Shown one piece after another: positions 21,295 to 32,984 of a DNA stretch of 64,000 nt (the stretch's first letter is position 1; every line of letters starts with the position of its first letter). A program made the position numbers and the translations under genes. A model generated the notes under the pieces. That model worked only from the letters and a program-made list of their open reading frames with translations. It ran no database searches and was not told where the DNA came from. This stretch comes from Populus alba (taxonomy: Eukaryota; Streptophyta; Magnoliopsida; Malpighiales; Salicaceae), in the NCBI RefSeq assembly GCF_005239225.2, contig NC_133302.1, positions 6,386,001 to 6,450,000 of the forward strand, read 5' to 3'.

Positions 21295-23430
21295 CTAATC
21301 TCTTTCCTCCATAAACTCCTTAGCCAAAGGTAAGAAAGCAAAGCCGCGGTTCTCAATCTTCCCTAAAAAGGCATCGGTTTCGGCTAGGCTTCGGCGATAG
21401 CGAATGATGTCTCCTCCCACATTCCGTGCATTGATTCTAATAATTCGAGCATGTGCAGCAGCTTCGTCCATTTGCTCATCGGTTTTGGTCATTTTTTCTA
21501 TGAGCAACATGTTTGTTCTGTTCAAAGCAATGTTGTTGGCGTCGATTCGATCCTTGTGCTTTTCCGTTGCTACTAGCTTCTCGTCCAAATACTTCGACTT
21601 TTCGCGTTCTTTGTCGAGCTTTATCCTTGCAACTTTTATCTCACTCCTCTTGGCTGCTAACTCCGCTTTATCATCCTCGAATCCTCCCCTTTTGCTTTCC
21701 AACTCTATATATTTCTTATTCAAATCCTTATACCTCCTAATCCTATCCATTAGTTCGAATTGCACTTGCACAAATATTTCTTGGTAATATTTTGCACTTT
21801 CTTGGCAATCGTTAAAGTCCATCTCCATTGCTTCAAGTTCAGAACAACTTTGCATCCAATCCAAACTCAACCCTTTAAGCTCCTTCTCACTCCCTTCCCT
21901 AGCAATCTTCTCCTCAACCAACTTTAACTCAAGCTTGGTTATTTTCGCATCTCTAGACTGTATTTGCTCATCTAGAAATGTTCTCCTTTTATCCTCTTCT
22001 AGCATCATTCCTTCCAACATCGCCTTGTCCTTTCTGCTCTTGCTCAACTCTATTCTTAGTTTGTCCACTTGCCTTCTCAATTCACCGTTAACCCTCTTTC
22101 TTTTGAGGGGTTCCTCTATGGTTTGAGGAGATTTGACTTCTACACGAGGCATGGCTGAAGCAGCTAAATCATCTTCAATATTAACCTCTTTTCCTTTAAT
22201 AGGCTCCTCTATAGCGCAAGGCATGGCTGAAGCAGCTGAGGCTCTCCATTTTACATATCCTTCGCTCACACTTGGATCTCTCAAACCTTCTATTTCCACC
22301 AACACTAGATGCTTCCAATCTTGTTTGATGATCTCCAAAACTTCTTTTGCCATGGGATCTTTGAACAGACCAAAGAATTGAGCAATTCCCATAGTTCTGG
22401 GAACAAACTGTATGCCCCCAAATTGTCTTACCACTAAAGTCGGAGCATAACTCACATAACCCGTAATCCCCACCAATGGTACCCAATGCCTTTGTCCACA
22501 ACTCATTAGGACCTTCGTTGTTGTTACCCATGGTGCTCTCCATTTAAAATCGCTATTAGATAATCTTTCCAATTTATCAACCCAACCCTGGTTGTCTAGA
22601 TCTCCCCATTCTTCTTCTTCCACTAACTTTAGGGGTTTTTGAGTGAACCACCAAAAATTATTGAAGACAGGTTTCTTTGTTTCGATATGGCTCACCATCC
22701 AAATATACAACAGTTGCGTGCAGCATCTCATTGCTCCTTTTCCAGCTTTTCTACAATGGTTAAGTGTCAAAAATGTTTCGGCTAAGATAGCAACCACTGG
22801 ATTGATCTGTGTGTTCTCATACTCCACATAAGCAGCGGCGGCCTCCAAGTTTACTAAACCAGTCTGACTTGGGAACAACACAAGGCCAAATATACCTAAG
22901 GCAATCAATCTCTCTTTTTCTACTTCTGACTCCTTTTCCAACTCTAGCATCCTCCATTTCAAACCGGTGCCATTCTTTTCCATAAACTTTTCCAAGTTGG
23001 AGATTCTGAGCAGTTTTGACAGCTCAGGGATGATCTTGTCGGATCTCAAAGGAGAATAAATTCGATACAGGTCATTCGGAAACTCGGTCAACAATCCATA
23101 TTCCTCAATCGTGGGGCACAAGTCTATGCTTCCAAAGGAGAAACATCGGTATTCTGGATCCCAAAAATGAACTAAGGCTCGCACAGTTGGGCTTAAAACT
23201 TCTACCTTTGCGATTTCCATCAAACGTCCGTATTTCCTAAAAAATGCATCTTTATCCACATTCTGAAAATGAGTCGTTAACTTGTTCACCTCATTCAATA
23301 TGCAATTCAGGTTCTTGATTGGCGACATCTTCTTAGCATCGCTTCTAAGGCAGTCTCCTTCAATCAATTGTGACAGTTCAGAATTCTTTCCATACTCTAT
23401 GGAAGATTTGGTGATGGTCATTTCGTTCAT
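21295..23430 (-). CDS. Ogre A ORF1 (711 aa), intact protein upstream of gag
   Basis: An open frame with ATG at 23430, separated from gag by 305 bp. The N-terminal two thirds (about 40-395) is a globular domain with phrases such as ALVHFWDPEYRCFSFG (86-100) and PTIEEYGLL (106-114), like the plant-mobile-domain-related region (DUF7745-type) of Ogre ORF1 proteins. Residues 397-447 hold a short internal duplication (two copies of ASAMP...EEP(I/L)K). From about 448 to 690 the sequence is a long charged coiled coil rich in E, K and R. The role of ORF1 in Ogre elements is unknown; its position before gag is diagnostic of the lineage. The domain name is from memory of the family. Confidence 0.85.
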   Translation of the reverse strand: MNEMTITKSSIEYGKNSELSQLIEGDCLRSDAKKMSPIKNLNCILNEVNKLTTHFQNVDKDAFFRKYGRLMEIAKVEVLSPTVRALVHFWDPEYRCFSFGSIDLCPTIEEYGLLTEFPNDLYRIYSPLRSDKIIPELSKLLRISNLEKFMEKNGTGLKWRMLELEKESEVEKERLIALGIFGLVLFPSQTGLVNLEAAAAYVEYENTQINPVVAILAETFLTLNHCRKAGKGAMRCCTQLLYIWMVSHIETKKPVFNNFWWFTQKPLKLVEEEEWGDLDNQGWVDKLERLSNSDFKWRAPWVTTTKVLMSCGQRHWVPLVGITGYVSYAPTLVVRQFGGIQFVPRTMGIAQFFGLFKDPMAKEVLEIIKQDWKHLVLVEIEGLRDPSVSEGYVKWRASAASAMPCAIEEPIKGKEVNIEDDLAASAMPRVEVKSPQTIEEPLKRKRVNGELRRQVDKLRIELSKSRKDKAMLEGMMLEEDKRRTFLDEQIQSRDAKITKLELKLVEEKIAREGSEKELKGLSLDWMQSCSELEAMEMDFNDCQESAKYYQEIFVQVQFELMDRIRRYKDLNKKYIELESKRGGFEDDKAELAAKRSEIKVARIKLDKEREKSKYLDEKLVATEKHKDRIDANNIALNRTNMLLIEKMTKTDEQMDEAAAHARIIRINARNVGGDIIRYRRSLAETDAFLGKIENRGFAFLPLAKEFMEERD

Positions 23431-23930
23431 AAATCCTGCAATTCAAAATGCATGGGGGGTTAGTCTTGTTTCGATGCAAAAGATTTATATCGGAACATAC
23501 ACCCTAAGGATAGGTTCTAGTTCTTTTACGTGAGACATAGGGTAGGTTTACTACTAGGTCTCTAAAAGAGGGTCTCTTGCTGTTCCAGTGATCACCCTCG
23601 TAAAGGCGATATGGAGGTCCAGCAGATAGTGGGATGGCACGTGTACCAATCACTATCAGTCTAAACACTCAGCAAAGAGTTGGAGTTTACACAAACTTAA
23701 GCCTTGACTCAAGTCATAAGGCAAGCTGCTAGTCCCCCACTTAAACTTAGAGTTACATGTGTGTGCCCTCCAAAACATAATAATAATAATAAAGTGATGC
23801 ATGACTATGGCATGTATGATAGAATGTAAAGATATATGCTAAAGCTTTTAAACAAAACATCATAAGAAAACAAAAACCAATAACATATAACATAAACAAA
23901 CAAACAAACAAATCAAGCTTAGTCCTAACA
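23431..23930 (-). other. 5' leader of Ogre A, shared with element B
   Basis: Non-coding leader between the primer-binding site and ORF1. Its sequence from about 23450 to 23770 matches 51940-52225 in element B (for example ttacacaaactt followed by ccttgactcaagtcataagg), which ties the two elements to one family. Confidence 0.8.
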
Positions 23931-23948
23931 TCCCCAGTGGAGTCGCCA
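23931..23948 (-). promoter_or_regulatory. Primer-binding site of Ogre A
   Basis: On the minus strand this reads tggcgactccactgggga, three bases after the end of the 5' LTR, the position and TGG start expected of a tRNA primer site. It is identical in element B (52386-52403). The tRNA species was not determined. Confidence 0.8.
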
Positions 23949-25175
23949 TTCTGTCACACCCCCTCAAAAATTTTATAAAGGCACGACATCGGCTGGCGAT
24001 TTTCATTGTGTTCTAAGGATTTGGTTCTTTGGAGTCGCCACCTAGTATTTGGTCACTAGGAACCCTAACTGGTCTTTCAGAGATTCTAAGGCAAGGGACT
24101 GGTTGCGTAAAGGGAAGGTACTAGCACCCCTAGTACGCCCTACCTAAGGTAAGCTGCTTGGTGTTTGGTTTGCTTTATAGTCTATGGTGTTGGTGTTTTC
24201 TAATCCCGTCAACTCGTAAATCGCAAGGATAAGAGAATAAAAGAATGAAGAAAATTTCACAATTCTTAAAAAAACAATTACTTTTCACGACTCGTAAACC
24301 GTGGAGAAAAAAATTAAAATTTTGAAATGTTCTCGATTGCAACCAAAGCTTCTTTCAAACATGCGCGTTGATTTATTACTCCCGATAATATTTTGGATGT
24401 TCGTCCTTTTAAGGATTTCTTCATCCAAACATTAGCGGTGAACAATAACCACAACTTCTCCTCCCAAAATAAGATTTTTATAGTTTTTGGAATATTGGCC
24501 AATACCCTTTGGAGTTTTACAAACAGGTTGTAAAATCCACAAATGCAAGAAAATGATTTTTTTTGTGTTTAAGAAATCTATGCGAAAACACATTTTCAAA
24601 ACTTCCAATATTTTTTTATTATATATATAAAGGACATTCAAAACATGCTAGTGTATTGGCCGTATGCATGAAAACGAAACATTTTTTTTTTTATAAACTC
24701 TTTTTTTTTTTTTATGAAAACAGGTGTTTTTTTAAATACTGAAATTATATCCCATAGTATAAAAAATTGCAAATCAAAATATACCAAAAACAACAATATA
24801 TTTTTTTACTTTTCAGAATTTTTTTTATTTTTTTATATTTTTTTGAGAAAAACAAAATATATACATATATACACACACATGCATAATATAATAATATAAT
24901 AATATAATATAATATATTAATATACTAACTGGGCTGGGCCGGCCCAACTAAATGGGCCGGCCCCAGCCTGAAAGCCGTTGGGCCGAACTCGGCCCGAAAG
25001 GGATTGGGCCGAGTTCGGCCCAAAAAAAACTACATGGGTCTGGGCCGACACCGGCCCAGACCGCCGGGTTGGGCCAGAATCCTTCTGGCCCGCCCCACAT
25101 ATTTCTGGGCCAGAAACCATCTGGCCCAGAGAAGTAAAAAATTACAGCACGGGGGGAATTATTTTCCCCCCGCGC

Positions 25176-25212
25176 GCCTCCTGCATGCAGAACGATTCTG
25201 CATGCAGGAGGC
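25176..25212. repeat. Perfect palindrome with 17-bp arms in the Ogre A LTR
   Basis: gcctcctgcatgcagaa (25176-25192), a 3-base loop, then its exact reverse complement (25196-25212). Confidence 0.95.
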
Positions 25213-25555
25213 CAACCGAACTCAGCTTCGGAAGAAAAAAAATGCACGGGGAAAAGGATAGTGTACCTGGCGCAGCGGAGACGGCGGCTTGCTGGCGGAG
25301 CTGCAGTGTCGTGGCTTCACGGACGGCGGCTCCAGGGCGGCGCTGCGGCTGTTTTCCAGCGGTTCGTCGTCGTTCAACCGGCTCGTTCCTTCTGTTTCAG
25401 CTTCTTGAGTTCCCTCTCAGTTTCAACTATCCCAAGCTTCTCAACTTTTGGGTTTTCGGTGGCTGTTTCTTGAGTTCGTTGGTTTCTCTCTCTTTCGGTT
25501 CTTCTCTTTCTTTTTCGGGTCCTCTCCATCTTCTTTTTTCTTCGGTTTTCTCTTC

Positions 25556-25563
25556 TATTTATA
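25556..25563 (-). promoter_or_regulatory. TATA box of the Ogre A LTR promoter
   Basis: TATAAATA on the minus strand, in the same context (ctataaatag) as the TATA boxes in the LTRs of element C. Confidence 0.7.
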
Positions 25564-26611
25564 GGGGCCGAACCGGTGTGGGGGACCATTGTTAGTGCGC
25601 CTTGGAGCGGGTTTCGCGGGTGGCTGGTCGGCCACCACCCGCGACAGCAAGGTGCCGTTTCTTTACTTTCGGCCGGTGGTCGGCCAATGCTTTCGGTCGG
25701 CGGTCCCACGGTGTGGGGGCTTCGGGTTGTTCGGTGGAGATGCAAGGGAGAGAGAGGCGGGAAGTTTATTTCAAAAACCAAGCTTTTCCTTCTGTTGCAG
25801 GTGCGGGGGAAAGGAAGAAGAAAGGGGAACAGTGCCGTTCAAAACGGCACCGTTCGGTCCTTTTTTTTTTTTTTTTTTTTTTTTATGCATGAAACGGCGT
25901 CGTTTTGGATAAAACGCGCCGTTTCATTTAAAAATAAAGGCGCCAGAACATGTTTCGAATCAGTCCTTAATCATCTTTGTTTAATTCAATTTCGTCCCTG
26001 CTAATTTCGGTCCGTCCCCATAGTTGGCCGCGTTTTTCACTTTGGTCCTTGGCCTCTGATTTATGCAATTAAGCCCTTAATTGATCAATAAACTTCCAAT
26101 TTCTTCAATTAAGCCCCTGAAACAATTCCAAACAGCCCCCCTATCTTTGCGCCTTCTCCAAATTGGTCCCTGGTTTCGGATTTTCACAATTAAGTCCCTA
26201 ATTGGCCCTTAAACTTCAATATTTATGCAATTAAGCCCCTGATTTGACTTAATAAAATCCTAAAAATTATAATTTAGCCCCAGAACTTTAATTTCTTCAA
26301 TTTAAAGCCCAAATTGACTTAAAAAATCAATTTTCTTGCAATCAAATCCCCTATAAATCCAATAAAAAATCAATTAAACCCATAAACATCCAAATTTGGG
26401 CTTCTCTCCTCAAAATTCAAAATTTCCTTCTCAATAGGGTTCTCATCCTTCAAGAATATATTGTCAAAAATCCAATCTTTGTATCTTTATATTCCTTGAC
26501 CAATTTTCTGACCATTTTCCGAGCGCTTCTGCCTCTTGTCATTTTTCTAACCTTCTTTGGCTATTTATTTTATTTTTTTGCGGGGACCCAAAAATGGGTT
26601 ACAACACTAAC

Positions 26612-28729
26612 AAATTAAAGTGAAAGTGGTAGCAATCAAGTTAATTTTTTTACTTCTTATTCTTGTCTTTAGCAAAAATTACAAATTGAAAGAAATTATA
26701 AAAAATATATGCAATCTCAAAATAATTCAATTAGCATGAGAAAAAATCAATGGCGCAAGTCTGAAATAATGATAAATAAGTACTTTAATATGAATGGATT
26801 ATAATGACAATATTATTTCTCACAGCAGCTAATGGAGATGGAGTCTATTCCCTCTGAACTTAAATTGAGAATTAGTTGCTCATGGTCACTAAAAATTCCA
26901 ACAGCAAAGATAATATTTTCAAAATTCCGGTGGATAGAGAATGTCTTGGTTGTTTCTCTCTTCTTCTTTTTGTATCCTATTAGGAAACCTTCATGATAAG
27001 CTATTAAGGCTAAAGATTAGAAGGTTACAAGATCTAGAGAAAATTCTTTTGATCCTATCAAATTTCTTCTTAAGATAAGACTCTTAAACTATTAGTTTCC
27101 TGTTAGATTAGGAGATAAAACACGTCCTTCATCTTGCGTCAGGATCTTTGTCTTGAAAACAATTCTATTTGACCTGGATCCTTTCATTAACATAGTAGCC
27201 CTAAATATGTAGATGAATTTGGACCTTTTGAATTGCTTGATTTCGATATTCGAAACTCAAGATATGCACGTTTAAATGTAAAGTGTGAAAACAGAGAATC
27301 CTGTTGCAAATAGGATTCCAGTCTGATTTTTGCAGGTCTATTTAGAGGTTCAAACAAATTCAAATGTTTATAATATGTTCATAAAAATCTCGATATGTGT
27401 AATTCAATGTATATTTGGTGCAAATCATGAAAACCCTTTTAGTGTTTTTATTGGTAGTGTAGGTAATGATAGGAAAGTTATGAGCTTTCCTAGTTTAGAT
27501 ATTGGTACCATGTTCAAGTCTTGTGCTTTGTAAATATTAAGAGCTTTTTTCTTTGAAATTTGGTGTTGTTTGGTTGATGAGAAAAGCAGGGAAGAAGAAA
27601 GGAATGATTTGTTTTTTTGTTTATCAGAAGGCTGTGCTTAATTAGCTGAAACTTTTTTTGCTCTTTTGATTTTTAAGGGTTTGAATGATACTAAGTATTG
27701 ATGAGAGAACAGAAGTTTGAAACCACTGTTTTGTTTTTATTTGGGCTGTGGCTTTGTCTTGTTTGCTAAATTGGATACTTGAATGGTTGAATTTCAATTC
27801 AAATGGCAAAGTGGAAAAGAAAGGTTAAGGGAAATTGAATGCCTCCATGGTGTTGGATGTTGGTTGCCTCTTTGGGTTAATCTTAGGAAGTTTGCTCAAT
27901 TTAGAAAAAGAGGTTACCTCTTTGGTTTAATCTTAGGAAGTTTGCTCAATTTAGAAAAAGAAAAGAAAAGGAGTATTCTTGTATCATGTTTCATCTTTCA
28001 AAAGAGGAAACTCCAAGATGTACAAGTACGCCGATACAAAGACAACACAAGAAAAGTTTATCCTAGTTTATCGTGAAATGAAATATTAGGTTGTGGTTCT
28101 TAGCATGAGTTAAATGTTTTGAAGCATCGTTGAGAAAAATGTTAGGTTTGATTTGCTTGAATAACATAACCTACACGTGTTTGTCTTATTGGATAACTCA
28201 GAAGTTTGGTTAAGTTTTTCTTTGTGGGCTATGGAAGAGTCATGGATAAGAGAATTGAAATCAATCTCCTATGACAAGATGCCTTCTCACTGCTGTAGCT
28301 ACCTTCAATGAAAATTCTCCTCACCAGTTGTTCTGTTAAGGCACACTTCAACTTTTCCTTTTGGATTTTTATTTTGTCATGGAAATGAAGTAGTTGGTAC
28401 TGTTTATAGGACAATCAATGCACCACTTGATAATCTGGTTCTATAATATTAAGATATGATCATTTAAACAATGTTGGGAAGGAATGATTTCTTGGAAGTC
28501 AAGTGTCTATATCAATACAAGCATAAACAAATTTAAAGTTGACAGCCAGGAAAGGTCTTGGGGCTTAACTATGGAACCCACTGACCACAATTATATGACG
28601 CATGTTTTGGTGGGAAGTCCAGGGGACACTCCATTTATTTCATAAATATGAAATAATAGATTCAGCATCACTCTTTTTTTCCCATCTTGTTGAAGTTGTT
28701 ATTAAGTGTAAAGAATCTTGTATTTTGAA
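26612..28729. other. Right flank of Ogre A and probable intron of the ASCH gene
   Basis: No exon of the downstream gene could be recognised. The stretch contains a 50-bp tandem duplication (27862-27961). Because the first visible exon of the ASCH gene starts at 28731 in phase, this region is probably intron or sequence that replaced the 5' half of the gene. Confidence 0.5.
27862..27961. repeat. 50-bp tandem duplication
   Basis: Units 27862-27911 and 27912-27961 share ttaatcttaggaagtttgct and differ at about two bases. Confidence 0.95.
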
Positions 28730-28730
28730 G

Positions 28731-30509
28731 GCCGCCTTTGGATTCATGCTGCAAGTAAAGTTCCAGAGGAAGATACAATCAAAGCGATGGAAGACTTCTA
28801 TAGAGAAATTTATGCAGTGAATGGCATTACTGACTTAAAGTTTCCAGAACATTATCCTGTTTCAAGACTCTTAGGTATCTGCATGAGTACTTTTGATATC
28901 ATGTGTTTCTATGTTTTTCTCAAGTCTTAGCAACAAATTCAACACTTTCGTTTCCTCTCAATGAATTCTGTAGATTCATGAAATAATTTGTTTTGGATTT
29001 GCTGGTACCACTTTGTGTCATTTCTTGTTTTCAGAATTGTGGGTTCGCTCTCTATATGTATTTTTTACTATGAAAGGGAGCAGTAAGTCAACTGTGGCTT
29101 AAGATCATGCTGTAGCCTGTAGGCATAAATTTTTGGTCCCATCTCATGAATGGAGTGAGGAATCTGTGTGACCATTTCACAAACATGGTTATTGGTTTCT
29201 AGCATGGGTGTTCTCACACATGGCTAAAGATGCTGGCTAGCCTTGGGTGTTGACAATGCATCAAACCAAATTAAATTTCCACTTAATTGCTGGATGGGCA
29301 GGCCAGAGTAGAACATGATCTGGGTTTAATATGAATGTTTGTGCATGACCTCTTATGCGCCTGCCCATAACTATTGGAAATGCTCCTCAACTTCTTGTGA
29401 ATGATCAACAATAGCAACCTCCTGCGCATAGGGTTGCTAATATTTTTCTAAAATAGAAAATAAGGGCTTCATTTGGGTTATCCTGAAAGTAATGAATGAC
29501 AAAGAGATAGAATGAGAGGGGAACAAGCAGTGCCCTAGTTTTCTATAGTGGAGAATTTGGAAAACAACTTTTAGCTGTTTTCCAGTGCTCTGTAGAATTT
29601 TTTTTCCCAAAGCTGTAAAATTCTCCACAAACAAACATGACCGTGATGTTTATCCTGAGCTGAAGTAGGAAGCCTCAACTTATTTTCTGTAGTTTTAGAT
29701 TATGCGTTGTGAAAACCAGTGAGCATTGTCAGAACACTGCTTCCTGTTTTGTCTTGTGAATACAAAATACGATATCTTTATATATTATACAGGGTGTGTT
29801 GAAGTGGTTGGCTGTGTGAAATGTGAAGAGCTAGCAAGCTGGGAGGCAGTACCTGAAGGGGTGGGCACCTGTTTCTTACCTTCTGTCCGTTAACGTATGT
29901 CATCTGATATTTTTGTGTATCTGGTGACTAATCTAGATGAGTTTCTTTGCTACAGGTGAGGCTAGAAGGACAAACAGATTTTTGCTGGCTTTGTGAGCAG
30001 CCACAGGTATGCAATCTGTGAATATATATTATTTGAAAATGTGCTTAGCTTGCTGATCATTTTACCTCAACAAATGCAGAAATTATTAGTTCCTTTTGAG
30101 ATGCGAGGGTATCAAGGTGTTTATAACTTGGAAAGGAAGGTATATGCAGTACATCAAAGTTAAATGTCGTGACCTGTGCTTTTTATGTGCTTGAGATTAA
30201 CATATTCCTGTCTCACAGATCCATGAGGCTGCAATTAGAAGTCTTGTCCCTGTTAAAGGTCCAATGCCAGTAAAATTCCCTCTCCCAAATCCTCAAGATC
30301 CGTTTTCCCTGAAACCCGGTTCTATTTCTGTGGGATTCTCTTACAATAAAGCATCTGTTGTGGAGAAATCTGAAGGTCTCAGTGCAGCCATTGCTGGTGC
30401 ACGAGCAGCAGCTACACAGTTCAACAAGAAAGATCAAAACCTTGTATCTAATACCACAACAAATAGCTATTCCAACTCCACAAGCAGTGGTCGACCAGAC
30501 AGCAAATAA
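28731..30509 (+). CDS. ASCH-domain / activating signal cointegrator-like protein, 3' part only
   Basis: Exons 28731-28874, 29793-29860, 29956-30006, 30080-30139 and 30219-30509 join in frame with GT-AG introns. They read RLWIHAASKVPEE..., then VEVVGCVKCEELASWEAVPEG, FCWLCEQPQ and KLLVPFEMRGYQGVYNLERK, followed by a Ser/Asn-rich tail. This is the C-terminal half of a plant ASCH-domain protein related to TRIP4/ASC-1 (predicted RNA-binding, nuclear). The N-terminal half of the ASCH fold, which should precede the first exon, is not visible up to the Ogre A border at 26606. A TAA at 30507 ends the frame, but the same frame stays open with coding-like composition for another 58 codons to about 30685, so the stop may be premature. 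The gene may be a truncated pseudogene, or its first exons may lie beyond element A. Confidence 0.78.
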
Positions 30510-30689
30510 TTGGAAGAAGATAAAATGCTAGAGAGCTGTTCAGTTGGAGGTTCTGGTGAGGAGGCCTCAGTTCCAAGTAAAACAGAGCAACTCAATCCCA
30601 TTAAGTGTGAGGAAAGCAGTAGCCGCGGGCAAACTCGTGAAGATCTGAAACAGATTCCCGGAGCTTCTGCTAAGGTTTTTTCTTGACAT

Positions 30690-32507
30690 ATAACCAGTGA
30701 TTTGTTTTTGTTGTTTTTAGTTTTTTCTGTTTTTGGCTCCTTTAGAAAAGCACGTTTCCAGATTTAACCATGTATGAGAGGAATATGCATGTGAATAGCT
30801 CGTGCTCTTGTTGCAAATTTAGTTATTTATGTGCATAATCATTTACCATTTATGTATCTTCTTTCCGTGCATCTCATAAAAATTAGTTATCCATTATATT
30901 TCTTAATTTGTTTCTTTAATGAAACCTTTTTTCATGATTTTCTAAGAAATTATACAATCAAGTTCATCAAAAACATAGAAAATGGTATCTATCCATTATA
31001 TTTCTTTGTTTATTTAACAAAACCATTATATTTCTTTGTTATGAAAATAATTTTTATTTAATTATATTACAATAAAAATAAATTCTTGTAAAATCGAGTG
31101 TTAACCAATACTGATATTTTTTTTTAAGACTATAATAATTTTATGAAACATAAATATAAATAAATTATGAAGATTAATTTAAAATCAATTAAATTTAAAA
31201 ATTAAATAATAAAATTAAAAAAAATCAATAAAAAAAATTAAAGAACAAAAAATTATTTGCATTGCTATTAAACAAAAACAAAAACCTTATAGGTTAAACC
31301 ACGTGAAACTTTCTGATTTGACTTCATACTTAGCATATATTTAGAATTAATTTGTATGAAAGTTGATTTTATATGCCTAGTTGATTAGACGATTCCAAAA
31401 GCAGCCTGGATAATCAATAAAATCATGATTAGATTTTTAAATTTTTTTTTTTAAAATTAAAAATGATATATTTTTTTAATATTGAGATATCTATATATTG
31501 GATATTAGCATAGACTTTGAAGCTTCACTCATAAAATTCATGACTTAAATAATAAATTTTACTTGGTTTTAAAAAAGTTGTTTTTTATAAATTATTTTTT
31601 AATTTAATAATTCGATAACAAGTATTATTTTTTATAGAATATTACCTTGACCAACCTATAATTTGAACCCTTTCTACGTTGCAGCTCATTATTTTAAAAA
31701 CTACATTTCATATGTAACACTTTATATAATTGGAAGTTGAAATATCATTTTTGTGAACGGGGTAAAACTCCACTGAGAATTTCCGAATACTATAGAAATC
31801 AATCCAGATAGGCAAAAACAGCATATATCCTAGGATCTAGAAAAAAATGAATTAAAAGCTCCAAAAGAATACCGTAAGTATATGATATATTCAAGCTCTT
31901 AACCTACCAAGACAGAGGTTACCATTAGACTGGTAGTCTTGAAGCCAATTAATTAAATTATGTTATCTCCTTTTTTCCCTCTTTAATCATTCATGTTTAC
32001 CAAAGAAGGTTCATCAAGGGAAGGTTATTTGATCAAGATTATATAATTAAATGATATTTCCTTCTATTTCCTCTACTTGAAATATTTTTTATTTATCTTA
32101 GACATAAATACATTAAAATCATTAAAAAAACACTTGAAAAAACATTAATTTAATATATTTTCAAGTAAAATATAATTAAAAAAACAGGTTAAACTGTAAA
32201 AATAAACACACTTGGGTGAGTAGAACTCTAACATCATTTGTTCAACAATTTTATTGATGTATATATGCATAAATAGGCTGCTTCCAATTTGATTTGATCA
32301 TAATCTAATTAACTCCAGTATCAAGTCAGTGAGCGCAAAGCAGAAAACAAGCCTTTGATTTCAGGCGAGGCTTCTGCTAAAAAAACATTGATTCTTAAGA
32401 AATCTCATTGCAGAGAATATGGAGTTGCGGGTAGATTCTCAAAATGAGGAATGCTCTTCTTCCACCAGTATCTTCACAACTTCGGCAATCATTTTAATTT
32501 TTTAAAA
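30690..32507. other. AT-rich intergenic DNA
   Basis: Very AT-rich with A/T homopolymers. No gene or complete element was recognised. Confidence 0.45.
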
Positions 32508-32714
32508 CGTATTTGGCAGTGTGATAACGGTTGCTTTTTAAATAACTTTTTGTATCAAAATATATACCAATGATGTTTTTTTCATTTTTTAAAAATTATT
32601 TTTAACATTAGCACAACAAAACGATCCAAAACATACAAACCGTATTAAATTTTAACAAAAAAAAATAATTTTGAATTTTATGGGAACGCGGTTTGCATCA
32701 CGTTCCCAAACGCT
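32508..32714. mobile_element. AT-rich MITE-like element, copy f (both ends)
   Basis: The left end cgtatttggcagtgtgataa and the reverse complement of the right end (gcgtttgggaacgtgatgca) are imperfect inverted repeats of the family seen at 2150 and 12450. The element is about 207 bp with an AT-rich core. I did not identify a sure target duplication. Confidence 0.5.
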
Positions 32715-32984
32715 CTCTAAAAGCTTTTAAAATTTTAAAATATTCATCTAGCTTAAACTGCATTGAAGAGGCGCTAAGTGAGCAAGCTTGAACTGATTCT
32801 GCATTAATTAATTGGGGTTTGGATACACCCATTTCAACCATTGTTTTTAAGACACCTTAAGCCTCTAAAACATTGCATTCTTTAAAGAATATATCAATCA
32901 ACGGGTTGAAGGTGACAATATTTAGCATGATATTCAAACCGTGATTCATGGGAGTGAAGAACTGTTGCACAGCTGTTGTCGTGG

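Larger units (their letters stand above)
16125..26606 (-). mobile_element. Ogre-like Ty3/gypsy retrotransposon A (3' part missing in the gap)
   Basis: In the minus-strand sense the order is: 5' LTR (26606-23952), primer-binding site (23948-23931), leader, ORF1 (23430-21295), gag-protease ORF (20989-18269), an interval with stops (about 18268-17531), reverse transcriptase and start of RNase H (17530-16125), then the gap. An extra ORF upstream of gag, a separate gag-protease ORF, and an intervening stretch before RT are hallmarks of the Ogre lineage (Tat group), where that stretch is a spliced intron. The bases after the LTR are ctaac, the candidate target duplication; the other copy cannot be seen. 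ORF1 and gag-protease are open, whereas pol has several frameshifts. Confidence 0.88.
23952..26606 (-). repeat. 5' LTR of Ogre A (2655 bp)
   Basis: In minus sense it starts tgttgtaaccc and ends ggtgtgaca, thus TG...CA. A minus-strand TATAAATA lies at 25563-25556. The middle (24931-25215) is packed with GGCC-rich inverted repeats and one 17-bp-arm palindrome. From about 26030 to 26500 runs a degenerate repeat of phrases like aattaagcccctaattg. The end near the primer site is conserved with the LTRs of elements B and C. Confidence 0.9.

Noticed and set aside
25374..26004. Several 100-205 codon frames on both strands at 24948-26004
   Set aside because: All lie in the 5' LTR of Ogre A, overlap each other on both strands, and follow GC-rich inverted repeats. 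No domain is recognisable.
27783..28076. 97-codon frame before the ASCH exons, considered as a missing N-terminal exon
   Set aside because: It spans the 50-bp tandem duplication, has no resemblance to the ASCH N-terminus, and lacks suitable splice sites.
31879..31950. Possible tRNA-like or SINE head
   Set aside because: Only a weak A-box resemblance; no B box and no tail or flanking duplication.
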